Source: Clostridia bacterium (lineage in GTDB: Bacteria > Bacillota > Clostridia > Christensenellales > Aristaeellaceae). From it: DNA of 64,000 bases. The notes beneath the pieces are model-generated. The model did not search any database and was not told the origin of the DNA. It worked only from the letters and a program-made list of their open reading frames with translations. The stretch spans positions 1-64,000 of the forward strand of contig JAFQHP010000027.1 in NCBI GenBank assembly GCA_017397895.1, in the 5' to 3' direction. Positions 7,201-15,281 of this stretch are shown here, in pieces; the stretch's first letter is position 1, and each line of letters opens with the position of its first letter. Made by a program: the position numbers and the translations under genes.

Positions 7201-8559
7201 TTATTGACCGGCCAGATGCACAATGGCCCGGGCAAAAATGCGGGCGCTTTCAAACATGGACTTCAGCTCCATATATTCATCCGCCTGATGGGCCATTTCC
7301 ACTTCACCGGGGAACAGGGCGCCAAAGGCCACGCCTTCTTCCATGCTCTGGGCATAGGTGCCGCCGCCGATGGCAATGGTTTTCTTTTCCAGGCCAGTCA
7401 CTTCATGATACGCTTCCAGCAGGCCCTGTACCAGTTCCGCATCCGGGCTTACCACATGGGCAGGCCGTGCATGCAGGCACTTCACCTCGCACCGGGGCAG
7501 GCCGCTTTGCAAAAGGGATACCGCCGCATCCACACAGAACAATACCGGATAGCGGATATCCATGACAGCAGAAACGGTATCCCCTTCCGTGCGGATCATA
7601 TCCATGGAGCAGGTCAGCTTTCCGCTTACCTGATCCTCCATGGCAATGCCCAGGCTTTCGGCATAACAGGTCATGCCGATTTTATCGGCCAGCGTTTCCA
7701 CAATGCCCTTTGCGCCCAGCTTTTTCAAAACCAGCATCATCTGGCCGATGGCGTTCCTGCCATGTTCCGGCATGGCGGCGTGGCCGGTGACGCCGATGGT
7801 TTCAATGCGCACAGCACCGTTTTCCATTTTCGCTTCCACAGGCCAGGGCCACACGGTTTCCTGCACCTGCTTCAAAAGCCCTTCGCCGCCTTCCACCAGT
7901 GCCGAGGCGTACCCGGGCACCACATTCACCCTTTCGCCCACATTCATTTCCAGCACCTTCAGGCCTTCCTGCCGGCCCGAAATCATCAGCGTCATGCCGC
8001 CTTTTTCGATGTTGATCACCGGGTATTCGGCGTCGGGGCTGAAGCCCGAACGGGGCATGACGGCATGCTCTTTATAGTAGGCCATATCGCTGCTGCCGCA
8101 TTCCTCATCGCAGCCCAGAATCAGCCGCACCTTCCTTTTCAGGGGAACGCCCGCTTCCTTCACCGCACGCATGGCATACATGGCCGCCACCGCCGGGCCC
8201 TTATCATCGCTGGTGCCACGGCCGTAGATTTTGCCGTCCTTCACTTCGCCGCCAAAGGGGTCCACTGTCCAGCCATCCCCCACCGGCACCACGTCCAGGT
8301 GGGCCAGGATGCCCAGGGCTTCGTAATCGTTCCCTTCACCCAGGTCCGCATGGCCGGCATAGCCGTCAATGATGGCCGTCTGAAAGCCCATCCTTTCGCA
8401 GTCCGCCATGGCGCATTCCAGGGCCTGACGGTTTTCCCGGCCAAAGGGTGCACCGGGATCAGCCTCCCCCTTCACACTGGGGATGCGCACCCATTTTTGC
8501 AGTGTTTCCACCATTTCCTGCTGATAGGAAAGCAGCAGCTCGTCAATCTTTTTCATCAT
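7201..8559 (-). CDS. pepV: Dipeptidase PepV (M20 family)
   Basis: Dinuclear-zinc cytoplasmic dipeptidase that hydrolyses a broad range of dipeptides. At 452 residues it has the PepV length. Metal ligand motifs are AHLDVVP, GTSDDKGP and GCDEECGSSD with the catalytic acidic pair; the lid domain follows, and the C-terminal GGGTYAQSM and AHQADEY stretches supply the remaining ligand region. The start has GGAGG nine bases upstream. It lies between the PatB-like lyase and the glycosylase in a tightly packed operon; amino-acid salvage is the likely shared theme with the lyase. Confidence 0.93.
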   Translation of the reverse strand: MMKKIDELLLSYQQEMVETLQKWVRIPSVKGEADPGAPFGRENRQALECAMADCERMGFQTAIIDGYAGHADLGEGNDYEALGILAHLDVVPVGDGWTVDPFGGEVKDGKIYGRGTSDDKGPAVAAMYAMRAVKEAGVPLKRKVRLILGCDEECGSSDMAYYKEHAVMPRSGFSPDAEYPVINIEKGGMTLMISGRQEGLKVLEMNVGERVNVVPGYASALVEGGEGLLKQVQETVWPWPVEAKMENGAVRIETIGVTGHAAMPEHGRNAIGQMMLVLKKLGAKGIVETLADKIGMTCYAESLGIAMEDQVSGKLTCSMDMIRTEGDTVSAVMDIRYPVLFCVDAAVSLLQSGLPRCEVKCLHARPAHVVSPDAELVQGLLEAYHEVTGLEKKTIAIGGGTYAQSMEEGVAFGALFPGEVEMAHQADEYMELKSMFESARIFARAIVHLAGQ

Positions 8560-8563
8560 CGTT

Positions 8564-9724
8564 TCATTCCTCCAGCGCCTTGGCCATGCGCTTTACGCCC
8601 TCCAGCACCCAGGCCTTGGGGCAGCCAAAGTTCAGCCGCATAAACCCTTCTCCTTCGCAGCCAAAGAAGGTGCCGCCGGTCAGGGCCACGCCGGCCCGAT
8701 CAAACATTTCTTTCAGTTCATCGCAGGTTTTGCCGTAAGCCCGCAGGTCAATCCAGCCAAGATAGGTGGCGGAAATGGGAGCCAGCCTGGCCTTGGGCAG
8801 ATATTCCTTCACATATTCTGCAAGGGCCTTCCTGTTTTCGTCCAGGTATTCCATCAGCCCATCCAGCCATGCGTCGCCCTCATTGTAGGCTACCATGGTG
8901 CCCACCAGGGCCATGGTGTTGCCGGAGGTGACACCGTTGCGGTTCAGAACATCGGCAGCCTTTTTGTGCAGGTTCTCATCCCGGCTCACCAGTTGAGCCT
9001 GCTGAAGCCCTGCGATATTGAAGGTTTTGCTGGCGGCAAACAGCGCCACAACATTTTCCTTTTGTACGTGCAGCATGGAAGTAAACCGGTGGGGCTTGTA
9101 CACAAAATCCGCATGGATTTCGTCGCTCACCAGCGTTACCTGATACTTCTTCGCCAAAGCGCCGATGGCTTCCAGTTCATCCTTTGCCCAGCAGCGGGAG
9201 GCGGGGTTGTGGGGGTTACAAAGCAGGATCAGCTTTGCGCCCTCCTGCAGCGCCTGTTCCATGCCGGTCAGGTTCATGTCATAGCCGCCGTCTTCCCTTT
9301 CAATCAGCGGTACGCCTACAAGCTGCCGTTCATTGCTTTCCACAGACATGGCAAAGGGCCCGTAGCAGGGGGTGAAAATGGCCACCTTATCCCCTTTTTC
9401 CGTATAGGCCTGCACGCAGGTTTTCAGCCCGGTCACCACACAAGGCAGCCGCAGCATTTCCTTTTCACAAACGGCCAGCTGATGCCGGCGCTGCATATAA
9501 TTGCAAAAAGCGTCAGTGTACGCCTTCAAGTCGCTGTTGTAGCCAAAGCAGGGATGCTGGGCCCTTTCCGCCATGGCCTTCCAGATGCCTTCGGCGCAGG
9601 CAAAATCCATATCTGCCACCCAAAGAGGCAGCACATCGCCGTGGAGAAACTCCGCATCCCATTTTTCGCAGCCGGTATTCCGCCTGTCCAGTCCCTTGTC
9701 AAAAAACGCCCGGTCATATTGCAT
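8564..9724 (-). CDS. MalY/PatB family PLP-dependent C-S lyase
   Basis: Fold-type I aminotransferase-like enzyme of the PatB/MalY class, usually cystathionine beta-lyase: it cleaves cystathionine to homocysteine, pyruvate and ammonia. Visible features are the N-terminal RRNTGCEKWD and PLWVADMDF, the cofactor-binding LLCNPHNPASRCW and LVSDEIHADF, and the PLP lysine in AASKTFNIAGL. It is 386 residues. The ATG is preceded by GGGAGG and overlaps the 3' end of the methyltransferase gene by 11 bp. A role in methionine synthesis or sulfur amino-acid breakdown is family knowledge; some members are plain aminotransferases. Confidence 0.9.
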   Translation of the reverse strand: MQYDRAFFDKGLDRRNTGCEKWDAEFLHGDVLPLWVADMDFACAEGIWKAMAERAQHPCFGYNSDLKAYTDAFCNYMQRRHQLAVCEKEMLRLPCVVTGLKTCVQAYTEKGDKVAIFTPCYGPFAMSVESNERQLVGVPLIEREDGGYDMNLTGMEQALQEGAKLILLCNPHNPASRCWAKDELEAIGALAKKYQVTLVSDEIHADFVYKPHRFTSMLHVQKENVVALFAASKTFNIAGLQQAQLVSRDENLHKKAADVLNRNGVTSGNTMALVGTMVAYNEGDAWLDGLMEYLDENRKALAEYVKEYLPKARLAPISATYLGWIDLRAYGKTCDELKEMFDRAGVALTGGTFFGCEGEGFMRLNFGCPKAWVLEGVKRMAKALEE

Positions 9725-10322
9725 CTTTTTTACCTCCCATACAGCGGATCACCCAGAACCCGCCGCTTTTTTCCACCGTTTCCACCTGGTCAAAAATGGT
9801 TTTCAGATATTTGATGGCCGATTCCGCCCCCTGCTGCTTGCGGATGACGATGTACATTTCCCCGTCTTCCGAAAGCGCCACGGCGCTTTGCCTAAACAGC
9901 CCGTAAATCACCTGCTTCCCGGCCCGGATGGGGGGATTGGTGATGATGAAGCGGAAGGTGCCCTCCACATTCGAAAGCCCGTCGCTGAGCAAGCCCCGGG
10001 CCTTCACGCCGTTCTTTGCGGCATTTTCCTTGGCCAGCTCCAACGCCCGCTCGTTCACATCGCACATCACAATATCCGCTTCCGGCCATTTTTTGCCGAT
10101 GCTGACGCCCACACAGCCCCATCCGCAGCCAAGGTCCAATACCCTTCCTGTCACTTCATCCGGCAGCGCACTCAGCAGCACCTTGGTGCCAAAGTCCACT
10201 TCCCCCCGGGAAAACACCCCGGCGTCGGTGAGAAATTCCACCTTTTCGCCCCGGTATTCCCAGCTGCACCTGGCATAGCGGTGGGCGCTTTCCGGGCTTG
10301 TGGTATAGTAATGATCACTCAT
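9714..10322 (-). CDS. RsmC-like class I methyltransferase
   Basis: SAM-dependent methyltransferase of the MTS small-domain family, which includes RsmC (16S rRNA G1207 N2) and the uncharacterised YbxB group of Bacillota. The SAM-binding motif I is VLDLGCGWGCVGVSIG and the catalytic N-P-P motif is FIITNPPIR. At about 202 residues from ATG 10322 it is the short single-domain form, without the duplicated N-terminal domain of Escherichia RsmC. The start lies inside the last codons of the pseudouridine synthase gene (8-bp overlap) with AGGA upstream. Its neighbour also modifies 16S rRNA, which supports an rRNA target, but the exact base is inferred only. Confidence 0.85.
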   Translation of the reverse strand: MSDHYYTTSPESAHRYARCSWEYRGEKVEFLTDAGVFSRGEVDFGTKVLLSALPDEVTGRVLDLGCGWGCVGVSIGKKWPEADIVMCDVNERALELAKENAAKNGVKARGLLSDGLSNVEGTFRFIITNPPIRAGKQVIYGLFRQSAVALSEDGEMYIVIRKQQGAESAIKYLKTIFDQVETVEKSGGFWVIRCMGGKKDAI

Positions 10323-11028
10323 GTGCTTTTCCTGCCGCCTGGTACAAAGCGGCAATCTCCTTTTCCTTGAGTTCTCTGAAATCCCCGGGCCGCATTCCTT
10401 TATCCAACTGCATTTCGCCAAAGGAAGCCCGATGCAATTCCAGCACCCTTTTCCCCCGGGCGCTGAACATTCTTTTCACCTGATGGTATTTTCCTTCCTG
10501 CACCGTCACCCGGCCCAGGGTTTCTTCCAGCCTTTCCAATTTTGCCGGCATGGCGGTGAAATCCTGAAGCTTTATGCCCTCCCGGAAGGCCTGTTCGTCT
10601 TCTTCCGTCAAGGGTTCATCCACTCGGGCCAGGTACACCTTGTCAACATGGTGTCTGGGGGCAATGAGGCGGTGGGCCAAATCGCCGTCGGTGGTAAAAA
10701 GCAAAAGCCCGGTTGTGTCCTTGTCCAGCCTGCCCACCGGCATGCAGCCAAGGCTATGGTACACCTTGGGAAGCAAATCCATCACCGTCTGCTGACTTTT
10801 GTCCTCTGCCGCCGTCAGGTATCCGGAGGGCTTGTACATCATCAGGTACCGCTCCACCCGGGTGTCGATTTCCTTTCCGTCCAGGGTCACCTTTGCGCCG
10901 TCCGGCACGTGCATGGCCATGTCCCGGCACACTATTCCGTCCACCTGCACCCGGCCTTTTTTGATCATCTCCCGGCACAGGCTGCGGCTGGAAAAGCCCA
11001 GGTTTGATAGCAATTTGTCAAGCCGCAT
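10315..11028 (-). CDS. 16S rRNA pseudouridine synthase, RsuA family
   Basis: Isomerises a uridine in 16S rRNA (U516 in the RsuA model). An N-terminal S4 RNA-binding domain (MRLDKLLSNLGFSSRSLC) precedes the synthase domain, where the catalytic Asp lies in PVGRLDKDTTGLLL. KVYLARV and the C-terminal GKYHQVKRMF are also typical. At 237 residues it has the usual length. AAGGA precedes the start by 7 bases. It is followed by an overlapping methyltransferase, together forming an rRNA modification pair in this operon. Confidence 0.93.
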   Translation of the reverse strand: MRLDKLLSNLGFSSRSLCREMIKKGRVQVDGIVCRDMAMHVPDGAKVTLDGKEIDTRVERYLMMYKPSGYLTAAEDKSQQTVMDLLPKVYHSLGCMPVGRLDKDTTGLLLFTTDGDLAHRLIAPRHHVDKVYLARVDEPLTEEDEQAFREGIKLQDFTAMPAKLERLEETLGRVTVQEGKYHQVKRMFSARGKRVLELHRASFGEMQLDKGMRPGDFRELKEKEIAALYQAAGKAHE

Positions 11029-11031
11029 GGT

Positions 11032-11850
11032 TCATTCCTTTTCCAGCGCCCGCACAGCCTTTGCAATGCGCATTTTCCGAACCAGGTGCAATGGCAGATA
11101 CACCAGCACATACGCCGCCGCAAGCAGCAAAAGCTGCTCCCCGGGCAGGGGCTTTTTCAGCATATCCAACAAAAGCTGCAGCATCATCATGGTGTTTCCC
11201 TTGGCCAAGGAAAGCTGGCCCCATACATAAGGCACCAGCACTGCGGCAAAAATAGCCATGCCGGGCAGGGCGATCAGCACGTTCACGGCGGTGACCCCTG
11301 CCAGCTTCTTTGCACCCTTTTTGCGGATATCCGCCGTCTTCTTCATCAGTTCTCTGCCGGACAGAAGGGCTGTATCCCGCAAATATTCCATGGCCATCTG
11401 CCGCCGCCAGCCAAAGGCAGCAATCAGGGCAAGTACCGCCAGCACCACCCCAACGCCCATCACCCCGGTATCGGCAGAGGGCGGGGAAAACACAAGGAAA
11501 GAAAACTGCTTGATGATCTGGCCGGCCTTATTGAAGGGCAGCGTTGTCAGCGCATGCAGCATCCAGCCGGCAAAGCCAATCACCGGCAGGCACCACACAA
11601 TGCCGCAGCCAAACCGGGCCATCCCCTGCAGGACACGCCGGGGATATTGAGCCTTTGCCGCATCGCCCTGCAGCATTCTTCCCAGCCAATACCTGCCCGG
11701 CATCAACCCAAATATCAAAACAGCACCGGCCAGACAGCCAAACAGCACCGTCTGCCCGCCCGTAAATGCAAAATACAAAAGTAAAATCAACATAAATCGC
11801 ATCACGCCCTGCACTACAGATGGCAGAAAGAATGCTTTTTTCTGTTTCAT
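11032..11850 (-). CDS. Polytopic membrane protein of unknown function
   Basis: I do not recognise the family. The 272-residue product, from the ATG at 11850 with GGAGG five bases upstream, has about six hydrophobic segments: two near the N-terminus (about 14-45), one around 80-100, one around 120-145, one around 185-215 and one near 235-255. A basic, possibly cytoplasmic loop (MKKTADIRKKGAKK) lies around 165-180, and the tail is basic and ends in EKE. It is the first gene of the operon that continues into the pseudouridine synthase (3-bp gap). No catalytic motif is seen. Confidence 0.75.
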   Translation of the reverse strand: MKQKKAFFLPSVVQGVMRFMLILLLYFAFTGGQTVLFGCLAGAVLIFGLMPGRYWLGRMLQGDAAKAQYPRRVLQGMARFGCGIVWCLPVIGFAGWMLHALTTLPFNKAGQIIKQFSFLVFSPPSADTGVMGVGVVLAVLALIAAFGWRRQMAMEYLRDTALLSGRELMKKTADIRKKGAKKLAGVTAVNVLIALPGMAIFAAVLVPYVWGQLSLAKGNTMMMLQLLLDMLKKPLPGEQLLLLAAAYVLVYLPLHLVRKMRIAKAVRALEKE

Positions 11851-11885
11851 GTGCGCCTCCGTTTTTCTCATAATTCCTGCCTCAT

Positions 11886-11914
11886 ATTATACAGGAAAAA
11901 GCCTGTTTTGACAA
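11886..11914 (-). promoter_or_regulatory. Promoter of the 11.85-5.73 kb operon
   Basis: Minus strand: -35 TTGTCA (11914-11909), 17-bp spacer, -10 TATAAT (11891-11886). It lies back to back with the cyclophilin promoter, so the two units diverge from a roughly 90-bp region. Confidence 0.8.
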
Positions 11915-11942
11915 GCCGATGCGGCCGAAATATCCGCTCCGA

Positions 11943-11971
11943 TTGACAAACGCTGCAAAATGGCGTATGAT
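11943..11971 (+). promoter_or_regulatory. Promoter of cyclophilin-zapA-U32 operon
   Basis: -35 TTGACA (11943-11948), 17-bp spacer, -10 TATGAT (11966-11971). It is followed by a leader of about 60 bases before the cyclophilin start. Confidence 0.82.
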
Positions 11972-12036
11972 GCATTTTGGAAAGTTCTTTCCACTATATG
12001 ACCAGAACAAATTTCATCAGAAGGATGGATGGAAAA

Positions 12037-12564
12037 ATGAGCGAACAGAACATGAACCCCACTTTTGTTATCAAGCTGGAAAACGGCGGCGAAATGACCG
12101 GTGAACTCTACCCAGAATTCGCCCCTCAGTCCGTGGGCAATTTTGCCACCCTGGCCAACAGCGGCTTCTATGACGGGCTGATTTTCCACCGGGTGATCCC
12201 CGGCTTCATGATCCAGGGCGGCTGCCCCAAGGGGATCGGCATCGGCGGCCCCGGCTATTCCATCAAGGGTGAATTTGCCCAGAACGGCGTCAATAACCCC
12301 CTCCGGCACACCTACGGCGTATTGTCCATGGCCCGTTCCATGATGCCCAATTCCGCCGGCAGCCAGTTCTTCATCATGACCAGCAACTCCCCCCACCTGG
12401 ACGGCGCTTACGCTGCCTTTGGCAAGGTGCTCACCGGCATGGAATATGCCGATGAAATCGTATCCGTCAAGCGGGATTTCCGCGATAAGCCCCTGGAAGA
12501 CCAGCGCATTTCCTCCATCCGGGTGGATACCAAGGGCAAGTGCTACCCCTTCGATCAGTTATGA
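12037..12564 (+). CDS. Peptidyl-prolyl cis-trans isomerase, cyclophilin type
   Basis: Cyclophilin that isomerises Xaa-Pro bonds and assists folding. Core motifs are present: LIFHRVIPGFMIQGGCP with the catalytic Arg in FHRV, GVLSMARS and SQFFIMTS, then LDGAYAAFGKV. There is no signal peptide, so it should be cytosolic. The start at 12037 is chosen because the protein begins close to the family core and a GGATGG/GGAAA purine run lies upstream; in-frame ATGs at 11977 and 12025 lack good spacing. Its stop overlaps the ATG of zapA. Confidence 0.93.
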   Translation: MSEQNMNPTFVIKLENGGEMTGELYPEFAPQSVGNFATLANSGFYDGLIFHRVIPGFMIQGGCPKGIGIGGPGYSIKGEFAQNGVNNPLRHTYGVLSMARSMMPNSAGSQFFIMTSNSPHLDGAYAAFGKVLTGMEYADEIVSVKRDFRDKPLEDQRISSIRVDTKGKCYPFDQL

Positions 12565-12854
12565 GTCTGAAGGGCAAAGGCACCGCCTATTCCCTGCGCA
12601 TTGCAGGCAAGGACTATACCATCACCAGCACCGACCAGCCGGAGCATGTGCGCCGCGCCGCCATTTATGCCGACAGGCGCATCACCGAAACAGCCTCCGG
12701 CGGTTTTGTGAACCGGGAAAATGCCGCCGTCATCGCCGCTTTGTATATTGCGGATGAATTGCTCTCCGCCCAGGACGACAATACAAGGCTCCGGCGGGAA
12801 TTGATGCAGGCCCGGCAGGAATTACAGCAATTAAGGAATGAAAAAAACATTTGA
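12561..12854 (+). CDS. zapA: Cell division protein ZapA
   Basis: Small FtsZ-associated protein that crosslinks FtsZ filaments at the Z ring. The 97-residue product shows the beta-rich N-terminal head (AYSLRIAGKDYTITS), the EHVRRAAIYADRRI helix typical of ZapA, and a long C-terminal coiled coil (about 60-97). It starts by ATGA overlap with the cyclophilin gene and its 3' end overlaps the U32 gene by 17 bp. Next to a U32 protein, zapA recurs in Bacillota, which supports the call. FtsZ itself is at 50116. Confidence 0.85.
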   Translation: MSLKGKGTAYSLRIAGKDYTITSTDQPEHVRRAAIYADRRITETASGGFVNRENAAVIAALYIADELLSAQDDNTRLRRELMQARQELQQLRNEKNI

Positions 12855-15180
12855 GCTTCTTGCCCCGGCGGGCAGCATGGATGCGCTGAAAGCAGCGTAT
12901 GCAAACGGTGCGGACGCGGTCTATCTGGGCGCGGCCGCCTTTGGTGCGCGCGCAAGTGCGGGCTTTGACCGGGAGACCCTGGAAAAAGCCATGCACCTTG
13001 CCCACCTCCACGGCAAAAAGATCTTTGTTACCGTCAATATCCTGGTCACCGATGCGGAAATTAACGAAGTGCGCCACACCCTTTCCTTCCTTGCCGATAT
13101 CGGAGCGGACGGCGTCATTTTGCAGGACCTGGGGCTGATGAAAATCTGCCGGGAGGAATTTCCTTCCCTGCCCGTTCATGCCAGCACCCAGATGGCGCTG
13201 CATAACGCCGCCGGCGCGGAATTTGTAAAGCGCCTTGGGGTAAAACGCATTGTATTGGCCCGGGAATGCACCCTGGCCGATATGCAAAAAGCCGCCGGGA
13301 CCGGGCTGGAGGTGGAGGCCTTCTGCCACGGCGCCATGTGCGTTTCCGTCAGCGGCCAGTGCCTGTTTTCCTCCATGATCGGCGGCCGCAGCGGCAACCG
13401 GGGGCGCTGTGCCCAGCCCTGCCGGCTGAACTACACCTATCAGGGAAAAGAAGGCGCCTGGCTTTCCCCCCGGGATCTGTGCGCCCGGGATCGTATTCTC
13501 AAAATGTGCCGTGCCGGCGTTCATTCCTTCAAAATTGAAGGGCGGCTGAAGCGGCCGGAATATGTGGCGGAGGTCACTTCCATTTACCGCAAAGCCCTGG
13601 ACCAGGTGCTTTCCGGCAAATTTGAATCCGCAACGGAGGAAGAAAACCTGCGCCTGAAGCAAATCTTTTCCCGGGGCGGCTTTACCGGCGGCTATATGGC
13701 CGGTGCGGAGGATGCCGCTGTCATTTACGAAAAGCGGGTCACCCCGGAAGGCTTGCCCCTTGGCACGGTCAAAAGCGTATACAAAAAAGGCGGCGCCCTT
13801 TTGTGCGACGTTTCCCTGGAAAGGAAGCTGCACAACGGCGACGGCCTGGAAATTGCCGGCCAGCCCCTGCGCTATTCCGGCCCCGATGTGCCTGCCAGAA
13901 AAACAGCCACGCTGCGGCTTAGGGATGGGGTCAAAATCGGTGAAAGCGTACGCTGCACCGACGACGAAAGCCAGCTTGCCCGGGCACGTGCCTCTTATGA
14001 AGGCGCAGCCTTTGACAAAGCCCTGCCCATTCCCTTTGACGCTTATTTGTACGCCATGCCCGCAGAACACGCCTTTGCCACCTTTTCCGACGGCGAAAAC
14101 ACCGTTTCCGTTACGGCGGAAATGTGCCAGAGAAGCGATACCCATCCCCTGACGGAGGAAGCCGTGCGCCGCTCCTTTGAAAAATGCGGCGGCACGCCCT
14201 TTGTGCTGCGGGATCTTACTGTGGAAACCAAAGACGCTTTCTTCCCCGTGTCCCTGCTCAACGCCATCCGAAGGGACGGGCTGGAGCTGCTCTCAGCAGA
14301 GCGTATTGTGAACCACAAAACAGAAAAGAGTGCACCGGCTGCCTTTCCGGAAAAGGCCCATGCACCCGGCACTCCCCGGCTGATCGTATCCACCTCCGAT
14401 TTTTCCGAAATTGATACGCTTTTGAAAAACGGCGCCGACGAAGTGCTGTTTGCGCCTCTTGATTTCCGTGCAGAAGCCCTGCTGCCCCTTTTGCGGCATT
14501 TCCCGGGAAATACACGGCTTTCCCTGCCGGTGCAGTGCAATGACGATACCCTGTCTTATTTGCACACAGCGGCCATGGAATACCATATTCCCGTCTCCCT
14601 GTCCAGCCCCGGCCAGATGGGGCTGCAATGGGAAAATGCGGTATGCGGTGAAGGCGTCCCGGTGATGAACGGGGAAACGGTAAAAATGCTGTCCCATCTG
14701 GGGTATTTATCCCTTACCCTTTCCCGGGAAATAAAGGGGGCCGATATCGCCTCCCTGCCCCAAAGTGCCGGGGAAACGGTGCTTCCCGTCTATGGACGCA
14801 CCCGGCTGATGGTGCTGAACCACTGCCCCATGCGCACCCTGAAGGGCCTGCGGGACGGAAAGGAAAGCTGCCGCCTGTGCGAAACCGGAAAAGGCACAAA
14901 GGACACCTTCCTCACCGACCGGATGGGGGCTTCCTACCCGCTTATTCCCCTGCGCCTGCCGGAAAAATGCCTGGTGCAATTGTATGCCCCCCTGCCCCTG
15001 AACCTGTCCGAAAAGCTGGCAAGCCACAAAAATATTTCCTGGCTGCTTGCCTTTACCACCGAAAGCAAGGAAGAAAGGCTGCACATCCTGCGTCATTTTG
15101 CAGCCCTGCGCAAAGGAAATTCCCCTGCCCCGCTCCGGATCAAAGGCACCCCGGGCCGCTATACGGACGGCGTTTTGTGA
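12838..15180 (+). CDS. U32 peptidase-family protein with DUF3656 tail
   Basis: Member of the U32 family, historically collagenase-like but now linked to tRNA and rRNA hydroxylation (TrhP, RlhA). Residues 1-300 carry the family core: ELLAPAGSMDALKAA, DAVYLGA, and the signature EAFCHGAMCVSVSGQC followed by GNRGRCAQPCR, whose cysteines are thought to bind an iron-sulfur cluster. The remaining half (to residue 780) is the DUF3656/C-terminal barrel region, and a second Cys cluster lies in MVLNHCPMRT and SCRLCETG. The start overlaps zapA; it fits the family N-terminus exactly. The RNA-modification role is inferred from characterised members, not proven here. Confidence 0.9.
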   Translation: MKKTFELLAPAGSMDALKAAYANGADAVYLGAAAFGARASAGFDRETLEKAMHLAHLHGKKIFVTVNILVTDAEINEVRHTLSFLADIGADGVILQDLGLMKICREEFPSLPVHASTQMALHNAAGAEFVKRLGVKRIVLARECTLADMQKAAGTGLEVEAFCHGAMCVSVSGQCLFSSMIGGRSGNRGRCAQPCRLNYTYQGKEGAWLSPRDLCARDRILKMCRAGVHSFKIEGRLKRPEYVAEVTSIYRKALDQVLSGKFESATEEENLRLKQIFSRGGFTGGYMAGAEDAAVIYEKRVTPEGLPLGTVKSVYKKGGALLCDVSLERKLHNGDGLEIAGQPLRYSGPDVPARKTATLRLRDGVKIGESVRCTDDESQLARARASYEGAAFDKALPIPFDAYLYAMPAEHAFATFSDGENTVSVTAEMCQRSDTHPLTEEAVRRSFEKCGGTPFVLRDLTVETKDAFFPVSLLNAIRRDGLELLSAERIVNHKTEKSAPAAFPEKAHAPGTPRLIVSTSDFSEIDTLLKNGADEVLFAPLDFRAEALLPLLRHFPGNTRLSLPVQCNDDTLSYLHTAAMEYHIPVSLSSPGQMGLQWENAVCGEGVPVMNGETVKMLSHLGYLSLTLSREIKGADIASLPQSAGETVLPVYGRTRLMVLNHCPMRTLKGLRDGKESCRLCETGKGTKDTFLTDRMGASYPLIPLRLPEKCLVQLYAPLPLNLSEKLASHKNISWLLAFTTESKEERLHILRHFAALRKGNSPAPLRIKGTPGRYTDGVL

Positions 15181-15228
15181 ACATAATTTGAACCCTGTAA
15201 ACAGTTTTTGAATTCTGTTTTCCTTCAC

Positions 15229-15258
15229 TTGATTGAACAAAAGAAAAAACAGTATAAT
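15229..15258 (+). promoter_or_regulatory. Promoter of mutS2 operon
   Basis: -35 TTGATT (15229-15234), 18-bp spacer, -10 TATAAT (15253-15258), 24 bp before the mutS2 ATG. The A-rich spacer makes other -35 choices possible. Only a weak hairpin, CTGTAAACAG, follows the U32 stop, so read-through is possible. Confidence 0.68.
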
Positions 15259-15281
15259 CTCCCTGGAAGGAGCCAAAGAAA

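Noticed and set aside
6997-8643. 548-codon plus-strand frame opposite pepV
   Set aside because: Shadow of a well-supported M20 dipeptidase gene; no start signal or motif.
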